64,000 nucleotides of DNA from an uncultured Halomonas sp. (lineage in GTDB: Bacteria > Pseudomonadota > Gammaproteobacteria > Pseudomonadales > Halomonadaceae), in assembly GCF_947490095.1 (NCBI RefSeq), contig NZ_CANLFS010000008.1, positions 1 to 64,000 of the forward strand, read 5' to 3'. Of this stretch, positions 7,428-16,908 are shown piece by piece. Below the pieces are notes generated by a model that was not told where the DNA came from, did not search any database, and saw nothing but the letters and a program-made list of their open reading frames with translations. How positions within the stretch are numbered: the first letter of the stretch is position 1; every line of letters starts with the position of its first letter. The position numbers and the translations under genes were made by a program.

Positions 7428-8957
7428 TCAATCGCCTTCGGGGTTGCCAGACGATGCCGACGCGACCTTCATGCGCCGACGCAGGAGAGGGCCGACCACA
7501 TAAGGCAGAATCAGCCCCAGGCCCGCGAAGACCCACAGCCCGATGGCAAGCCCGCTGTCCCACAGCACGGTCCAGTCACCATCGGAGATATCCATGGCGT
7601 GGCGCAGGTTCTTCTCCATTTCCGGCCCCAGCAACAGGCCGAGGATGATGGGGACCAGCGGAATCTCCAGCTTGCGGAAGAGATACCCCGCCACGCCGAA
7701 GGCCACCATGAAGTAGAGATCAAAGGTGGTGTTGCTGATCGAGTAGATCCCCACGAAAGCCACCATGGTCACGATCGGCAGCAGGAACATCGGCGGCACC
7801 GAGAGCAGCTTCACGAAGATTCCCACCAGCGGAATATTCAACAGCAGCAGCAGGAAGTTGCCGATCAAGAGTGCCGCTATCACCCCCCAGACGATATCGG
7901 CATTCTGGGTAAACATCAGGGGACCGGGGGTGATGTTCAACGAGATCAGCAGAGCCAGGAGCACGGCGGTGGTGCCACTCCCCGGCACCCCCAGCGTCAG
8001 CATCGGCACCAGGGCGCCACTGGAGGCGCCGTTGTTGCCGGCTTCGGGGCCGGCCACGCCGCGTGGGTCACCCTGGCCAAAATAGCCTTTCTTGCCGACT
8101 ACCTTCTTCTCCAGGGTATAGCCAATAAAGCTGCCCAGAGAGGCGCCTGCCCCGGGGAGCACGCCGGCGATAAAGCCCAGCACACCGCCTCGCAGGCTCG
8201 AGGGGAGGATATTGCGAATATCGGCCCACTTCAGCGACAGCTTGTTGACGGTCATCTTGTCCTTGCCGCCACCGGCCTTGTCCTCGATAAAGAACAGCAA
8301 TTCCGAGATGGCAAATAGCCCCACGATGGCGATGATGAAATCCACCCCCTCGTAAAGCTCAAGCACGCCGAAGGTGTAGCGCTGCACACCGGTGTTATCG
8401 ATGCCGACCGTCGCGATCATCAATCCGATACAGGCCGCTACCACCGTCTTCATGGGATTCTTGCCGGTAATGCCACCGAGGGTGGCGAAGGCCAGCAGAA
8501 ACAGCGCGAAGTACTCGGCCGGCCCGAAGGTCAGCGCGAATCTTGCCAGCAGCGGCGCCAGCAGGATCAACCCGATAGTGGCGATCAGGCTACCGATAAA
8601 GGAGGCCACGGCGGAGATCGCCAACGCCTCGGAGGCCTTGCCCTGCTGGGCCATGGGATAGCCGTCCAGGCAGGTCATCATCGCCGGTTCATCGCCGGGA
8701 ATATTGAGCAGAATCGAGGAGATGCGCCCACCATACATCGCCCCTGCGTACACCGACGTCAGCATGATCAATGCGGTCTCGGGTGCCAGGCCCAGGGTAA
8801 AGGCCAACGGGATCAGAATCGCGACCCCGTTGGCCGGCCCCAGACCCGGCAAGGCACCGATCAATGTTCCCAGGAAGGCTCCCAGCAACGCGAACATCAG
8901 GTTGTGTGGCGCGAGCGCTACTCCGAAGCCGTCAATCAAATAGCCGAGGGTCTCCAT
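7428..8957 (-). CDS. tctA: Tripartite tricarboxylate transporter, large permease TctA
   Basis: The large membrane subunit of a TTT-family secondary carrier, which imports carboxylates delivered by a periplasmic TctC protein. 509 residues with about twelve membrane spans; the conserved GxxxGxxPGLGPANGVAILIPL region sits near residues 28-52 and a second GVLPGAGASLGSFIGY copy near 265-280, as is typical of TctA. The ATG overlaps the tctB stop by one base (TAATG), indicating translational coupling in a tctC-tctB-tctA operon. The substrate (citrate or another carboxylate) cannot be told from sequence. Followed by a terminator hairpin. Confidence 0.95.
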   Translation of the reverse strand: METLGYLIDGFGVALAPHNLMFALLGAFLGTLIGALPGLGPANGVAILIPLAFTLGLAPETALIMLTSVYAGAMYGGRISSILLNIPGDEPAMMTCLDGYPMAQQGKASEALAISAVASFIGSLIATIGLILLAPLLARFALTFGPAEYFALFLLAFATLGGITGKNPMKTVVAACIGLMIATVGIDNTGVQRYTFGVLELYEGVDFIIAIVGLFAISELLFFIEDKAGGGKDKMTVNKLSLKWADIRNILPSSLRGGVLGFIAGVLPGAGASLGSFIGYTLEKKVVGKKGYFGQGDPRGVAGPEAGNNGASSGALVPMLTLGVPGSGTTAVLLALLISLNITPGPLMFTQNADIVWGVIAALLIGNFLLLLLNIPLVGIFVKLLSVPPMFLLPIVTMVAFVGIYSISNTTFDLYFMVAFGVAGYLFRKLEIPLVPIILGLLLGPEMEKNLRHAMDISDGDWTVLWDSGLAIGLWVFAGLGLILPYVVGPLLRRRMKVASASSGNPEGD

Positions 8958-9403
8958 TAGCTCACCTCCAGAAACGCGAGCAGACCCAGCGGCAAGGCCA
9001 GATCCAGGGCAAAGGTAAACAGCACGAACACCACCACGCCGGAGGCCGCCCCGATGACAAAGGCGCGTACCGGGGCACTACCCATCCGCCAGCACAGGGT
9101 ACCCACCGCCAATGTCGTGCTGAGGATAAAACCCAGGGGTTGCAGCAGCGCGGCATAAAACACCAGCACCACCACGGCGATCACGAGCTCCAGGCCGGTG
9201 CGGCTCCACGGCCAGGCATTGTCGGGGTCGGGCCGCACGATGAGGTAGAGGCTGGAAAGGACCAGCACCGCCGAGAGCAACAGCGGGAAGGTCTCGGGCC
9301 CTACCGCCTCGCTGCCACCGAAGGGGACGGGTAACTGAGTGGCGCCCCAGCCGTACGCGACGGCCAGGGCGATCAGCAGGATGCCGAGGATGCGATCATT
9401 CAT
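8957..9403 (-). CDS. tctB: Tripartite tricarboxylate transporter, small permease TctB
   Basis: Small membrane subunit with four hydrophobic segments (residues about 4-20, 37-53, 70-100 and 115-145), partner of TctA. Length is about 148 residues, normal for the family. Two starts are possible: ATG 9403 (MNDRILGI, the usual N terminus of the family) or GTG 9412, which would overlap the tctC stop as GTGA; neither has a strong ribosome site, consistent with translational coupling to tctC. ATG 9403 is used here. Confidence 0.9.
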   Translation of the reverse strand: MNDRILGILLIALAVAYGWGATQLPVPFGGSEAVGPETFPLLLSAVLVLSSLYLIVRPDPDNAWPWSRTGLELVIAVVVLVFYAALLQPLGFILSTTLAVGTLCWRMGSAPVRAFVIGAASGVVVFVLFTFALDLALPLGLLAFLEVS

Positions 9404-9408
9404 GGTGG

Positions 9409-10395
9409 TCACTGGATCAGCCCGATATCCTTGGAGAGTTGCTCGATATCCTCGACCTGTTCATGCACGAAGGTATCGAATTCCCCGGCCGTCATATGAA
9501 ACGGCATCAGGCCATTGTTGACCATCAGCTCCTTCCACTCCTCGCTTTCATAGATGGTATCCATGGCATCGACCCAGTACTGGCGAGCCTCGTCGGTGAC
9601 ATCTGCCGGCATGTAGAAGCCGCGCCAGTTGGGGCCTACGGCATCGATTCCCTGCTCCATGGCGGTCGGGATATGATCGAACTCGCCGGGCAGCCTCTCC
9701 TCGGCAAGCACCGCAATGACCCTGAGGTCGCCGGACTCCATAAAGCCCTGGGCTTCGGAAATATCCCCGGTGAAGGCATCGACATGGCCGCCGACCACTT
9801 GCGTCATGGCCTCGCCGCCGTTGTTATAGGAGAGATAGGGAATACGCGGGAGCTCATCGACCCCGGCGGCATCGGCGGCGATCAGCACCTTGAGATGATC
9901 CCAGCCACCCTTGGCGCTACCACCGGCAAACTTGACGCTGCGCGGATCCTCATCGATGGCCTCCATCAATGCAGGGAGATCCTGAAATTCGGAATCGGCC
10001 GACACGGCAATCACGCCATAGTCGGCACCCAGCGCCCCGATCCAGTTGACCATGTCGGCGTTCATGCCCGGGAATTGCCCCTGGGCCAGGCGTGTGGTGG
10101 TGGCGGTCGAAGCCGCCACCAGTAGCTGGTCGTCGCCGGCACGCTTGCTCACCACATGGGCATAGGCCACGCCACCGCCGGCTCCGGCCATATTGAGGGT
10201 CTGGACGTTGCCAGGCACCAGCTCCAGGTCCTGCAGCACATTGCCCACGCTGCGGCAGGTGAAGTCCCAGCCACCCCCGGGGTCCGCGGGTGCGATGCAC
10301 TCCACCTTGCCTTTCGGTTCAAAGGCCATGGCACTGCCCGCGCTGACGGTAAGCACGGCTACGGCAACCAGCCTGAGCGGCATCTTGATCGACAT
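9409..10395 (-). CDS. tctC: Tripartite tricarboxylate transporter substrate-binding protein TctC
   Basis: Periplasmic solute receptor of the Bug/TctC family. Start at ATG 10395 (MSIKMPLRLVAV), which has an AGAGGA ribosome site 8-9 bases upstream; an in-frame GTG-type start further upstream lacks one. The first 24 residues form a signal peptide with a likely cut after A-M-A. The mature part begins with the family pattern VECIAPADPGGGWDFTCR, which contributes to the carboxylate-binding loop. 328 residues. First gene of the tctCBA operon and divergent from the regulatory genes that begin at 10600. Confidence 0.95.
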   Translation of the reverse strand: MSIKMPLRLVAVAVLTVSAGSAMAFEPKGKVECIAPADPGGGWDFTCRSVGNVLQDLELVPGNVQTLNMAGAGGGVAYAHVVSKRAGDDQLLVAASTATTTRLAQGQFPGMNADMVNWIGALGADYGVIAVSADSEFQDLPALMEAIDEDPRSVKFAGGSAKGGWDHLKVLIAADAAGVDELPRIPYLSYNNGGEAMTQVVGGHVDAFTGDISEAQGFMESGDLRVIAVLAEERLPGEFDHIPTAMEQGIDAVGPNWRGFYMPADVTDEARQYWVDAMDTIYESEEWKELMVNNGLMPFHMTAGEFDTFVHEQVEDIEQLSKDIGLIQ

Positions 10396-10463
10396 GGAAG
10401 GCGTCCTCTTTCTTGTATGACGTGTGGGCAAGAGTGAGCATCTTGCCGGTCGCTGGCTTCTGG

Positions 10464-10494
10464 CTTACAATTCTGTAAGGCAGAACTATATTCT
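10464..10494. promoter_or_regulatory. Operator-like palindromes between tctC and the iclR-type gene
   Basis: The 204-bp divergent intergenic region holds three overlapping perfect inverted repeats: CTTACA-N4-TGTAAG (10464-10479), TTCTG-N5-CAGAA (10471-10485) and AGAA-N5-TTCT (10482-10494). The last encloses a TATAGT/ACTATA that could be the -10 of tctC on the minus strand. Their position makes them candidate binding sites for the IclR-type or TctD-like regulator encoded next door; which one binds is unknown. Confidence 0.55.
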
Positions 10495-10599
10495 CTACAA
10501 CAGAAAGCTAGAGGTCGCCGCACGGCGCGTCAATGCCGACCAGCCGAGTTGCGACTAAAGTTTAGACCGGGAATGATCCCCGGGAGGAGTCCCTGGAGT

Positions 10600-11214
10600 A
10601 TGGCCCAAGATCGCGTGGAAGCCGTCGAGCGTGCCTTGACGGTGCTGGAGGCCTTCGACGCCGAGCGCCCCGCCATGAGCCTCGCCGACCTTGCCCAGGC
10701 CACGGGGTTCTACAAGAGCACCCTGCTGCGCCTGCTGGGCTCACTGGCCCGCTTCGACTATGTGCGCCGCGGAGCAGACGGCCTCTGGCAGCTGGGCGAT
10801 AGCCCGAGACGCCTGGCACGGCGACAGAACCCCGGCCGGCTGCTGGCTATTCGCATCCAGCCTCTGCTCGACGAGATGGCGGAACACCTCGGCGAAACCG
10901 CCTCACTGCTGGAGCAGACCGGAACCCTGGTCGAATGTCGGCTGGTGGCCCTGCCGGCCACATCGCTACGTCACGACCTGCACCCCGGCATGAGCTGGCC
11001 CCTGGGCATGGCGGGTTCTCCCTGCCTGGTCTTTGCCGGGGGTATCATGGCTGCGAAGCCTCTGATCGATACCCCGGCCCAACCCCGGCAATGGCTGGCC
11101 CTATCCGGCCCCGAAGGGCGGCTGGACCCCACCGCAGCGAGCCGTGCCCTGGCCGATGCCCATCGCCGCCTGGGCGATGGCTCCTGGCAGCTCGGCGACG
11201 AGGTAATATCATGA
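10600..11214 (+). CDS. IclR-family regulator with shortened effector domain
   Basis: N-terminal winged helix of the IclR type at residues about 1-65 (RVEAVERALTVLEAF, then MSLADLAQATGFYKSTLLRLLGSL, YVRRGADGLWQLG). The C-terminal effector domain starts around residue 75 but stops after about 130 residues, before the usual 'IAAPVFD..G' half. At 204 residues the protein is 45-60 residues shorter than typical IclR members. ATG 10600 is chosen because GGGAGGAG lies 10 bases upstream; ATG 10573 and TTG 10549 are poorer alternatives. The stop overlaps the response-regulator start as ATGA. It probably regulates tctCBA or its own operon. Confidence 0.82.
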   Translation: MAQDRVEAVERALTVLEAFDAERPAMSLADLAQATGFYKSTLLRLLGSLARFDYVRRGADGLWQLGDSPRRLARRQNPGRLLAIRIQPLLDEMAEHLGETASLLEQTGTLVECRLVALPATSLRHDLHPGMSWPLGMAGSPCLVFAGGIMAAKPLIDTPAQPRQWLALSGPEGRLDPTAASRALADAHRRLGDGSWQLGDEVIS

Positions 11215-11876
11215 AACTCCTGCTCGTGGAGGACGATGCCCTGCTGGCGGATTCACTGCTCGAGCTGTTGCGCGGCGGCGGGCATCGCGTCGAGCACCTG
11301 AACGATGGTGACACGGCACTGGCACGGCTGGCCTCTGCCGAACACGGCGTCGATCTCATTCTGCTCGACCTCAATCTTCCCGGCACCGGAGGCCTCGAGG
11401 TGCTTGAAGCCCTGCGCCAACATGATCCCGAGACGCCGGTACTGATATTGACCGCTCGCGGCGCCGTGGAGGACCGTGTGCGCGGCCTCGACCTGGGGGC
11501 CGACGACTACCTGGGCAAACCCTTTTCCCTGGATGAGCTGGAGGCACGTGTCCGGGCCCTGCTGCGCCGCCATTCACGTACCACCCGCCTGTCACTGGGG
11601 CCACTCGAACTGGACGTCACCACCCTTGGCTTTACTCTCGATGGCGACCCCTTTCCGCTCCCACCTCGCGAACAGCGGCTGCTGGCCTGCCTGCTTCGCC
11701 ATGCCGGCGAACCGGTGGACAAGAGCCGTCTCGCCGAGCAGGCCTTTAGCGGCGAACCCATGGGCGACAACGCCATCGAGGTCTATGTCCACCGACTGCG
11801 CAAGCGTCTGCCCGCGGAACGACTGGCCCTCAGGACAGTGCGGGGTCTGGGCTACCTGCTGGAAGGTGATCCTTGA
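11211..11876 (+). CDS. tctD: TctD-like OmpR-family response regulator
   Basis: Receiver domain (residues 1-115) with acidic pocket D8-D9, phosphoacceptor D53 (LILLDLNLPG) and conserved K103 (YLGKPF). It is followed by an OmpR/PhoB winged helix (about 125-220) with EVYVHRLRKRLP and TVRGLGYLLE. 221 residues, the normal size. The ATG at 11211 overlaps the iclR-type stop. With the following TctE-like kinase it forms the type of two-component pair that controls tricarboxylate uptake in other proteobacteria. Likely targets are the divergent tctCBA genes; this is inferred from position. Confidence 0.93.
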   Translation: MKLLLVEDDALLADSLLELLRGGGHRVEHLNDGDTALARLASAEHGVDLILLDLNLPGTGGLEVLEALRQHDPETPVLILTARGAVEDRVRGLDLGADDYLGKPFSLDELEARVRALLRRHSRTTRLSLGPLELDVTTLGFTLDGDPFPLPPREQRLLACLLRHAGEPVDKSRLAEQAFSGEPMGDNAIEVYVHRLRKRLPAERLALRTVRGLGYLLEGDP

Positions 11877-13240
11877 AGGCAGCCCACAGCCTTTACGGGC
11901 GCCTGCTTGGCTGGCTGACCCTGCCGCTGCTGACCCTCGGCGCCCTGCTGTTATTGCAGGCCTGGCTGGAGGCCCGGACCACGGCGGATCATGCCTATGA
12001 TCGCCTGCTTGAAGCCGCCAGCCTGGCCATCGCCGAACAGGTGCAGCGCCAGGATGATCGCCTCTGGCTCGACCTGCCGCCTGCGGCCCTGGAGATGCTT
12101 GCCGGAGATGCCCAGGAGCGCGTCTTCTACAGCCTCAGCGACCAACAAGGGCGCCACATTACGGGCAATGCCAGCTTGCCCCTACCCTCTGACAGGAGCG
12201 CCGCCGATGGCGGCCTCCTCTATCGCGATATCGACTGGCAGGGCCTGCGGCTGCGCCAGGGTATTCGTCGCTCGCGACTCGAGGGCTGGCAAAGCGGCGA
12301 GTCTTTCGACGTGAGCGTTGCCCACACCCGCGAAGGGCGCGATGCCCTACGCTTCGAGCTGCTGCGCGGCAACCTGGCGGGTATCCTGGGCATGGGGATG
12401 CTGGCGGTGGTGACTCTGCTGATGGCGCTGCGCGCCGCCTTGAGGCCGCTCACACGCTTGCGACACGCCATTCGTACGCGGGACCCACGGACCCTTGCCC
12501 CCCTGGACCTGGACCTACCCCGGGAACTGGCCGAGCTGCGCGAGACGCTCAATGGCCTGCTGTCGCGAATGCGTCGAGTACGCGCCAACCAGGAACGCTT
12601 TATCGGCGACGCCTCACACCAGCTTCGCACCCCCCTGGCCGGCATCTCGGCACGGGCCGAGCTGGCCCTGCGCCAGACGCAACCCGAGCGGTGGCGCGCC
12701 GCCCTGGAAACGATCCACTCTACCAGCGAGAACACCGCCCGGCTGGCCATGCAGCTGCTCTCACTGACGCGCCTGGCCAATCCCGAATACCGCCCCGAAC
12801 TCACCCCCGTCGACCTCAATGACTGCGCGCGCCAGGCAGTCCGCGATCACTGGATGACCTGCCACCAGGCAGGCGTCGACCTGGGTGCCGACTGTCTGGC
12901 GCCTCCGGTTCATGTTGCGGCGGACTGGCAGCTCCAGGAGAGTCTGGCCAATCTTATCGACAACTCACGCCGCTATGGCGCTTCGCGTATCACCCTCGGC
13001 GTCATGACCCACCCTCCCCGGCTCGTTATCGAGGATGACGGCCCGGGCATCCCCGCCGATCAGCACCTGCTGATATTGCGCCCCTTTCATCGCGGCCGAG
13101 ACGACCATGAAGGCTCGGGGCTGGGGCTTGCCATCGCCGATGGCATTGCCCGCAACCACGGTGCACGCCTATCCCTTGGCGACAGCGCCATGGGCAGCGG
13201 CCTGCGGGTAGAAATACGCTTTCCGGAGGCTAGCCAATGA
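11873..13240 (+). CDS. tctE: TctE-like sensor histidine kinase
   Basis: 455 residues. Membrane segments at about 12-31 and 167-190 flank a periplasmic sensor region (32-166) of the TctE N-terminal type. Then come a short HAMP-like linker, the dimerisation/phosphoacceptor helix with H249 (GDASHQLRTPLAGIS), and an ATPase domain with the N box NLIDNSRRYGA, G1 DDGPGIP and G2 GSGLGLAIADG. The start codon is TTG at 11873, overlapping the response-regulator TGA. Its partner is the adjacent regulator; the following periplasmic binding protein may present ligand to the sensor domain. Confidence 0.93.
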   Translation: MKAAHSLYGRLLGWLTLPLLTLGALLLLQAWLEARTTADHAYDRLLEAASLAIAEQVQRQDDRLWLDLPPAALEMLAGDAQERVFYSLSDQQGRHITGNASLPLPSDRSAADGGLLYRDIDWQGLRLRQGIRRSRLEGWQSGESFDVSVAHTREGRDALRFELLRGNLAGILGMGMLAVVTLLMALRAALRPLTRLRHAIRTRDPRTLAPLDLDLPRELAELRETLNGLLSRMRRVRANQERFIGDASHQLRTPLAGISARAELALRQTQPERWRAALETIHSTSENTARLAMQLLSLTRLANPEYRPELTPVDLNDCARQAVRDHWMTCHQAGVDLGADCLAPPVHVAADWQLQESLANLIDNSRRYGASRITLGVMTHPPRLVIEDDGPGIPADQHLLILRPFHRGRDDHEGSGLGLAIADGIARNHGARLSLGDSAMGSGLRVEIRFPEASQ

Positions 13241-14352
13241 ATCGCCACTCCCTCATCGACCAGATGCTCCTGGCGCTTCTTTGCCTGCTGCCGATCCATG
13301 CCATCGGCGGGCAGGCCCTGCACCTGCCCGCCGATGGCGACCCCGAACAGGCGCGCCCGCTGATCATTCATGCCGCCCTCGACCTGGCGCATGTGCGCCC
13401 GCTGCTCAACGCCTTCCACCGCCGCCATCCACGAGTCGATATCGTCTACCGAAACCTCACCACCCTATCCCTGCACGAACGCTTCCTGGGCCGGCCGGAA
13501 GAGGTCGACGTAATGATCTCCTCGGCCATGCCCTGGCAGTTCGCACTGGCCAACGCCGGCCACGCCCGTCCCCTGGATGACGCTATCCTCGCCGACTGGC
13601 CGGCCCGGGCACACTGGCGTCGTGAGTTGATTGCCTTCACCTTCGAGCCCATCGTCATGGTGGTACACCGTGACCTCGCACAGATTGCTGCCACGCCGAA
13701 CAATCATGGCGAACTGCTGGCGTTGCTTCTCGAACATCGTCAGGAGCTGAAGGGACGGGTGGCCAGCTATGACCCGATGCGAAGCGGCGCCGGTTATGCC
13801 TATGCCATGGAGGAGTCGCGACGCTCGCCGCGATATTGGGACCTGATAGCGGCCCTGGGTGGGGTCGATGCCCGCCTGATGGACACCACCGCCGAGATGC
13901 TCGATGGTCTCGAGGAGGGCCACTTGCTGATCGGCTATAACCTGTTGGGCAGCTACGCGGCTCCCATCGTCGAGGCCAACCCCGAGCTCACGCTGATCAT
14001 TCCCGATGACTACGCGCTCGTGACCCGGCGACTGGCCTTCGTACCACGGCGAGCGCCACATCCGGATACGGCCACCTTGTTCATGGAGTATCTGATGAGC
14101 CGGCAGGGCCAGCGCACCCTGGCCGAGGAAACCTCACTGGGGGCGCTGCACCCCGCCCTGGAGGGCCCGGGAACCGCCACCGAACTGCGTGAACGGTTCG
14201 GTGATGCCCTGCACTCTCCCCGCCTGGGGCCCGGCCTGCTCGTCGGCCTCGACCGACTCAAGCGCCAGGCACTGCTGGCTCGCTTTCGACGCGAGTTTCA
14301 GCGCGAGTCCAGCGGTGTCATGGACGCCGAAACCGCCACGACCGCCGACTAG
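13237..14352 (+). CDS. Orphan periplasmic solute-binding protein linked to TctDE
   Basis: 371 residues with a hydrophobic N-terminal signal (about 1-25). The fold is that of family 1 extracellular solute-binding proteins of the iron/phosphoglycerate class: [33 protein letters not shown], then [24 protein letters not shown] and [17 protein letters not shown]. No ABC permease or ATPase gene is adjacent. Its ATG overlaps the kinase stop (ATGA), so it is co-produced with the two-component system. By analogy with PgtC-type proteins it may act as a sensory co-receptor rather than a transport component; this is inference. Its stop codon overlaps the convergent cobA stop. Confidence 0.85.
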   Translation: MNRHSLIDQMLLALLCLLPIHAIGGQALHLPADGDPEQARPLIIHAALDLAHVRPLLNAFHRRHPRVDIVYRNLTTLSLHERFLGRPEEVDVMISSAMPWQFALANAGHARPLDDAILADWPARAHWRRELIAFTFEPIVMVVHRDLAQIAATPNNHGELLALLLEHRQELKGRVASYDPMRSGAGYAYAMEESRRSPRYWDLIAALGGVDARLMDTTAEMLDGLEEGHLLIGYNLLGSYAAPIVEANPELTLIIPDDYALVTRRLAFVPRRAPHPDTATLFMEYLMSRQGQRTLAEETSLGALHPALEGPGTATELRERFGDALHSPRLGPGLLVGLDRLKRQALLARFRREFQRESSGVMDAETATTAD

Positions 14353-15176
14353 GGGCGATACCCGGTGGTCTCCCAACCGGTGGCGATGGCCTCGTAAGGG
14401 GCGAACCAGCCCAGGAGGTCATGCAGCGCCACCACGCCACCCACGATAATCAGGGTGGGCGGGTGCAGGCCACTCGCGGCGAGATCATCCGGCAGGCTCG
14501 CAAGGCTTCCGCGATGCACACGCTGGCGGGCAGTGGACCCCTGCTCGATCAGGGCCGCCGGCGTCGCCTCGGGTAGCCCATGAGCGACCAGCTGGTGGCA
14601 GATCTCGGGCAAGCTGTGCAGCCCCATGTAGAACACCAGGGTCTGACCGGGGCTCGCCAGCGCCGGCCAGTCCAGGTCGGCGCTGCCGTTTTTCAGATGA
14701 CCGGTGATAAAGCGTACCGACTGGGCATGGTCGCGGTGGGTCAGGGGAATGCCGGCATAGGCGGCACAACCCGAGGCCGCGGTGATGCCGGGTATCACCT
14801 CGAAGTCGACGCCCGCCGCCGCCAGCTTCTCGAGTTCCTCGCCGCCGCGACCGAAGATAAAGGGGTCGCCGCCCTTGAGGCGCACCACCCGCTTGCCCTG
14901 ACGCGCCCAGTCGACCAGCGCCTGGTTGATCTCGGCCTGGGGCAGGCTATGGTCGGAGCGAGCCTTGCCGACATACAGGCGCCGCGCGGCGGGATTGGCC
15001 ATGGCCAGCACCTCGGGGCTCACCAGGCGGTCGTGCAGAATCACCTCGGCCGCCTCGAGGCGCCGCAGCGCCTTGAGCGTCAGCAGTTCCGGGTCGCCGG
15101 GCCCGGCACCCACCAGGCTAACGGTACCGGCGGGCAGCGACGCCCGGCCACGAGGCGGTGGCAGCTCTTCTCTCAT
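14349..15176 (-). CDS. cobA: Uroporphyrinogen-III C-methyltransferase
   Basis: Transfers two methyl groups from S-adenosylmethionine to uroporphyrinogen III, giving precorrin-2 for siroheme (and, where present, cobalamin). 275 residues. Signatures of the SUMT family: [36 protein letters not shown] near residues 19-53, [16 protein letters not shown] near 98-113, and [31 protein letters not shown]. No CysG-type N-terminal dehydrogenase domain is present, so precorrin-2 oxidation must be done by another protein. An AT-rich segment lies directly upstream. The stop codon is shared with the opposite gene (CTAG). Confidence 0.95.
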   Translation of the reverse strand: MREELPPPRGRASLPAGTVSLVGAGPGDPELLTLKALRRLEAAEVILHDRLVSPEVLAMANPAARRLYVGKARSDHSLPQAEINQALVDWARQGKRVVRLKGGDPFIFGRGGEELEKLAAAGVDFEVIPGITAASGCAAYAGIPLTHRDHAQSVRFITGHLKNGSADLDWPALASPGQTLVFYMGLHSLPEICHQLVAHGLPEATPAALIEQGSTARQRVHRGSLASLPDDLAASGLHPPTLIIVGGVVALHDLLGWFAPYEAIATGWETTGYRP

Positions 15177-15180
15177 ATGT

Positions 15181-15260
15181 CCAAATTACCCATAAAATAC
15201 CTAAAATATATTCCATAAAGTAATTTAAGAAGGCGGCATTTTCTACTTCTCATTCCCTAC
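15181..15260 (-). promoter_or_regulatory. AT-rich upstream region of cobA
   Basis: About 80 bases of clearly AT-rich sequence in an otherwise GC-rich window, holding several TATATT/TATTTT-like hexamers on the minus strand just upstream of the cobA start. It is a probable promoter or UP element; no exact -10/-35 pair can be fixed. Confidence 0.4.
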
Positions 15261-15274
15261 AAGGTTATAACCCG

Positions 15275-15300
15275 CCCCACGACGCCGGCGAGTCATGGGG
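15275..15300 (-). terminator. Possible terminator of the NSS transporter gene
   Basis: On the minus-strand transcript a 9-bp stem CCCCATGAC / GTCGTGGGG with one G-U pair and an 8-base loop follows the transporter stop codon; the tail is only weakly T-rich. The pairing is complete only in the minus-strand RNA. Confidence 0.45.
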
Positions 15301-15317
15301 CAACCGGTCGCCAGGCG

Positions 15318-16775
15318 TCAGCCGCGCAGCGAACGCTTCAGGCGGGGGCTGCTCAGCTCTCCCACCAGGGTAATCACCACCAGCATGGCCAGCAGCCAGG
15401 GCCAATGAACTCCGAACTCCACCTCGGCGATACCGAGCGCATCAACGAAGATCACCAGAATGCCCAGCGGACTGACATAGCGCACCATCAACAGCCACAG
15501 GGTATATCCGGGTGCGGCCAGTCCCAGCTCTTCGCGCAGCAAGTCGGCACGCAGCACGAAACCGGCCAACAGGACCGTGCCCAGCCCCCCCAGCGGCATC
15601 AGCCAGCGTGACGTCAGATAGTCGAGCCAGTCGAAGAGATGGCGCCCCGCCAGGGTCCAGTCGGCCCCGATGTTGAACGACAGCATCGCCAGGGTGCTGA
15701 TCACCCACAGCAGGATTCCCGCCCCCCAGGCCGCGGCACGCCGCGAGAGCCCGTGACGGTCACAGAGCCAGGAGACCGTGGCCTCCACCATGGATACCGA
15801 GGAGGTCAACGCCGCCATGGACAACATGGTGAAGAACAGCACGCCAAACAGCGTGCCCAACGGCATGGCCTGGAAGGCCAGGGGCAGGCTCATGAAGATC
15901 AGGCCGGGCCCTTCGCCGGGGTCCATGCCGTTGGCGAAGATGGCCGGGAAGATCGCCAGCCCCGCCATCAGTGCCACCAGGGTATCGGCCACCGCCACCG
16001 TCAGGGCGGTACGCGCAATGGAGGCCTCCGCCGGCAGATAGCTCCCATAGGTGAGAATGGCGCCGGAGGCCAGTGACAGCGTAAAGAAGGCATGCCCCAA
16101 CGCCGCCAGCAGGCCCTCGCTGGAGAGTGAGCCGGCATCGAAGATAAACAGAAAGCCCAGGGCCTCGGCGAAGCCGCCCGAGAAAACGCCATAGACGATC
16201 AGTATCAACAGCATCACCACCATGCCCGGCATCATCCAGCCGACGCTTCTCTCGATGCCTCCCTGCACCCCCTTGCCGACGATGACCATGGTGATCACCG
16301 TCACCAGGGTGCTCCATAGCCCGAGATTCCAGGGGCTGGCATTGTTGGCCGCAAAGATCGCCACCATGTCGTCGACGCTGCCGGCCGCCAGGCCACCGCT
16401 GAGCATCTTGCCCAGATAGGAGAATGACCAGCCGGCCACGACCACATAGAAGCAGAGGATCAGGAAGCCACACAGCATGGCCATCCAGCCGAGCAGCGAC
16501 CAGATGCCAGACCTTCCCGATTCGGTGACCACCCGGCGTATCGCATCGACCGGGCTACCACGCCCCCGCCGACCCAGCGCAATCTCGGCCATCATGACCG
16601 GCACCCCGACCGCCAGGATACAGGCGAGGTAGACCAGGACGAACGCACCGCCGCCATGCTCGCCGGTCATGTAGGGGAACTTCCAGATATTGCCCAGGCC
16701 CACCGCCGAACCGGTAGCCGCCAGCACAAAGCCCCAGCGGCCCAGCCACTGGATACGGGGTTGCGTCGTTGTCAT
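15318..16775 (-). CDS. Sodium-dependent transporter, NSS (LeuT-type) family
   Basis: 485 residues with about twelve predicted membrane helices. The N terminus has the family signature W-x-x-R-x-GFVLAATGSAVGLGNIWKFPYMTGEHGGGAFVLVYL (residues about 10-48), whose unwound first helix forms the sodium and substrate sites in LeuT-type carriers. Such proteins import amino acids or related small molecules with Na+, fitting a salt-adapted cell. The specific substrate cannot be deduced. It stands alone between cobA and the divergent cfa gene. Confidence 0.93.
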   Translation of the reverse strand: MTTTQPRIQWLGRWGFVLAATGSAVGLGNIWKFPYMTGEHGGGAFVLVYLACILAVGVPVMMAEIALGRRGRGSPVDAIRRVVTESGRSGIWSLLGWMAMLCGFLILCFYVVVAGWSFSYLGKMLSGGLAAGSVDDMVAIFAANNASPWNLGLWSTLVTVITMVIVGKGVQGGIERSVGWMMPGMVVMLLILIVYGVFSGGFAEALGFLFIFDAGSLSSEGLLAALGHAFFTLSLASGAILTYGSYLPAEASIARTALTVAVADTLVALMAGLAIFPAIFANGMDPGEGPGLIFMSLPLAFQAMPLGTLFGVLFFTMLSMAALTSSVSMVEATVSWLCDRHGLSRRAAAWGAGILLWVISTLAMLSFNIGADWTLAGRHLFDWLDYLTSRWLMPLGGLGTVLLAGFVLRADLLREELGLAAPGYTLWLLMVRYVSPLGILVIFVDALGIAEVEFGVHWPWLLAMLVVITLVGELSSPRLKRSLRG

Positions 16776-16908
16776 ATCCTACTCGTTGCTAGAGGTATTA
16801 CTACCACGCCGCAAGGCAATGGCAAGGCGCTATATTGTGCCGGATTTTTCCCTCCCTGGCAGGCTCGGCTATGCTCAATACGCGAGACCATTGGACGCGG
16901 AGCCTGCC

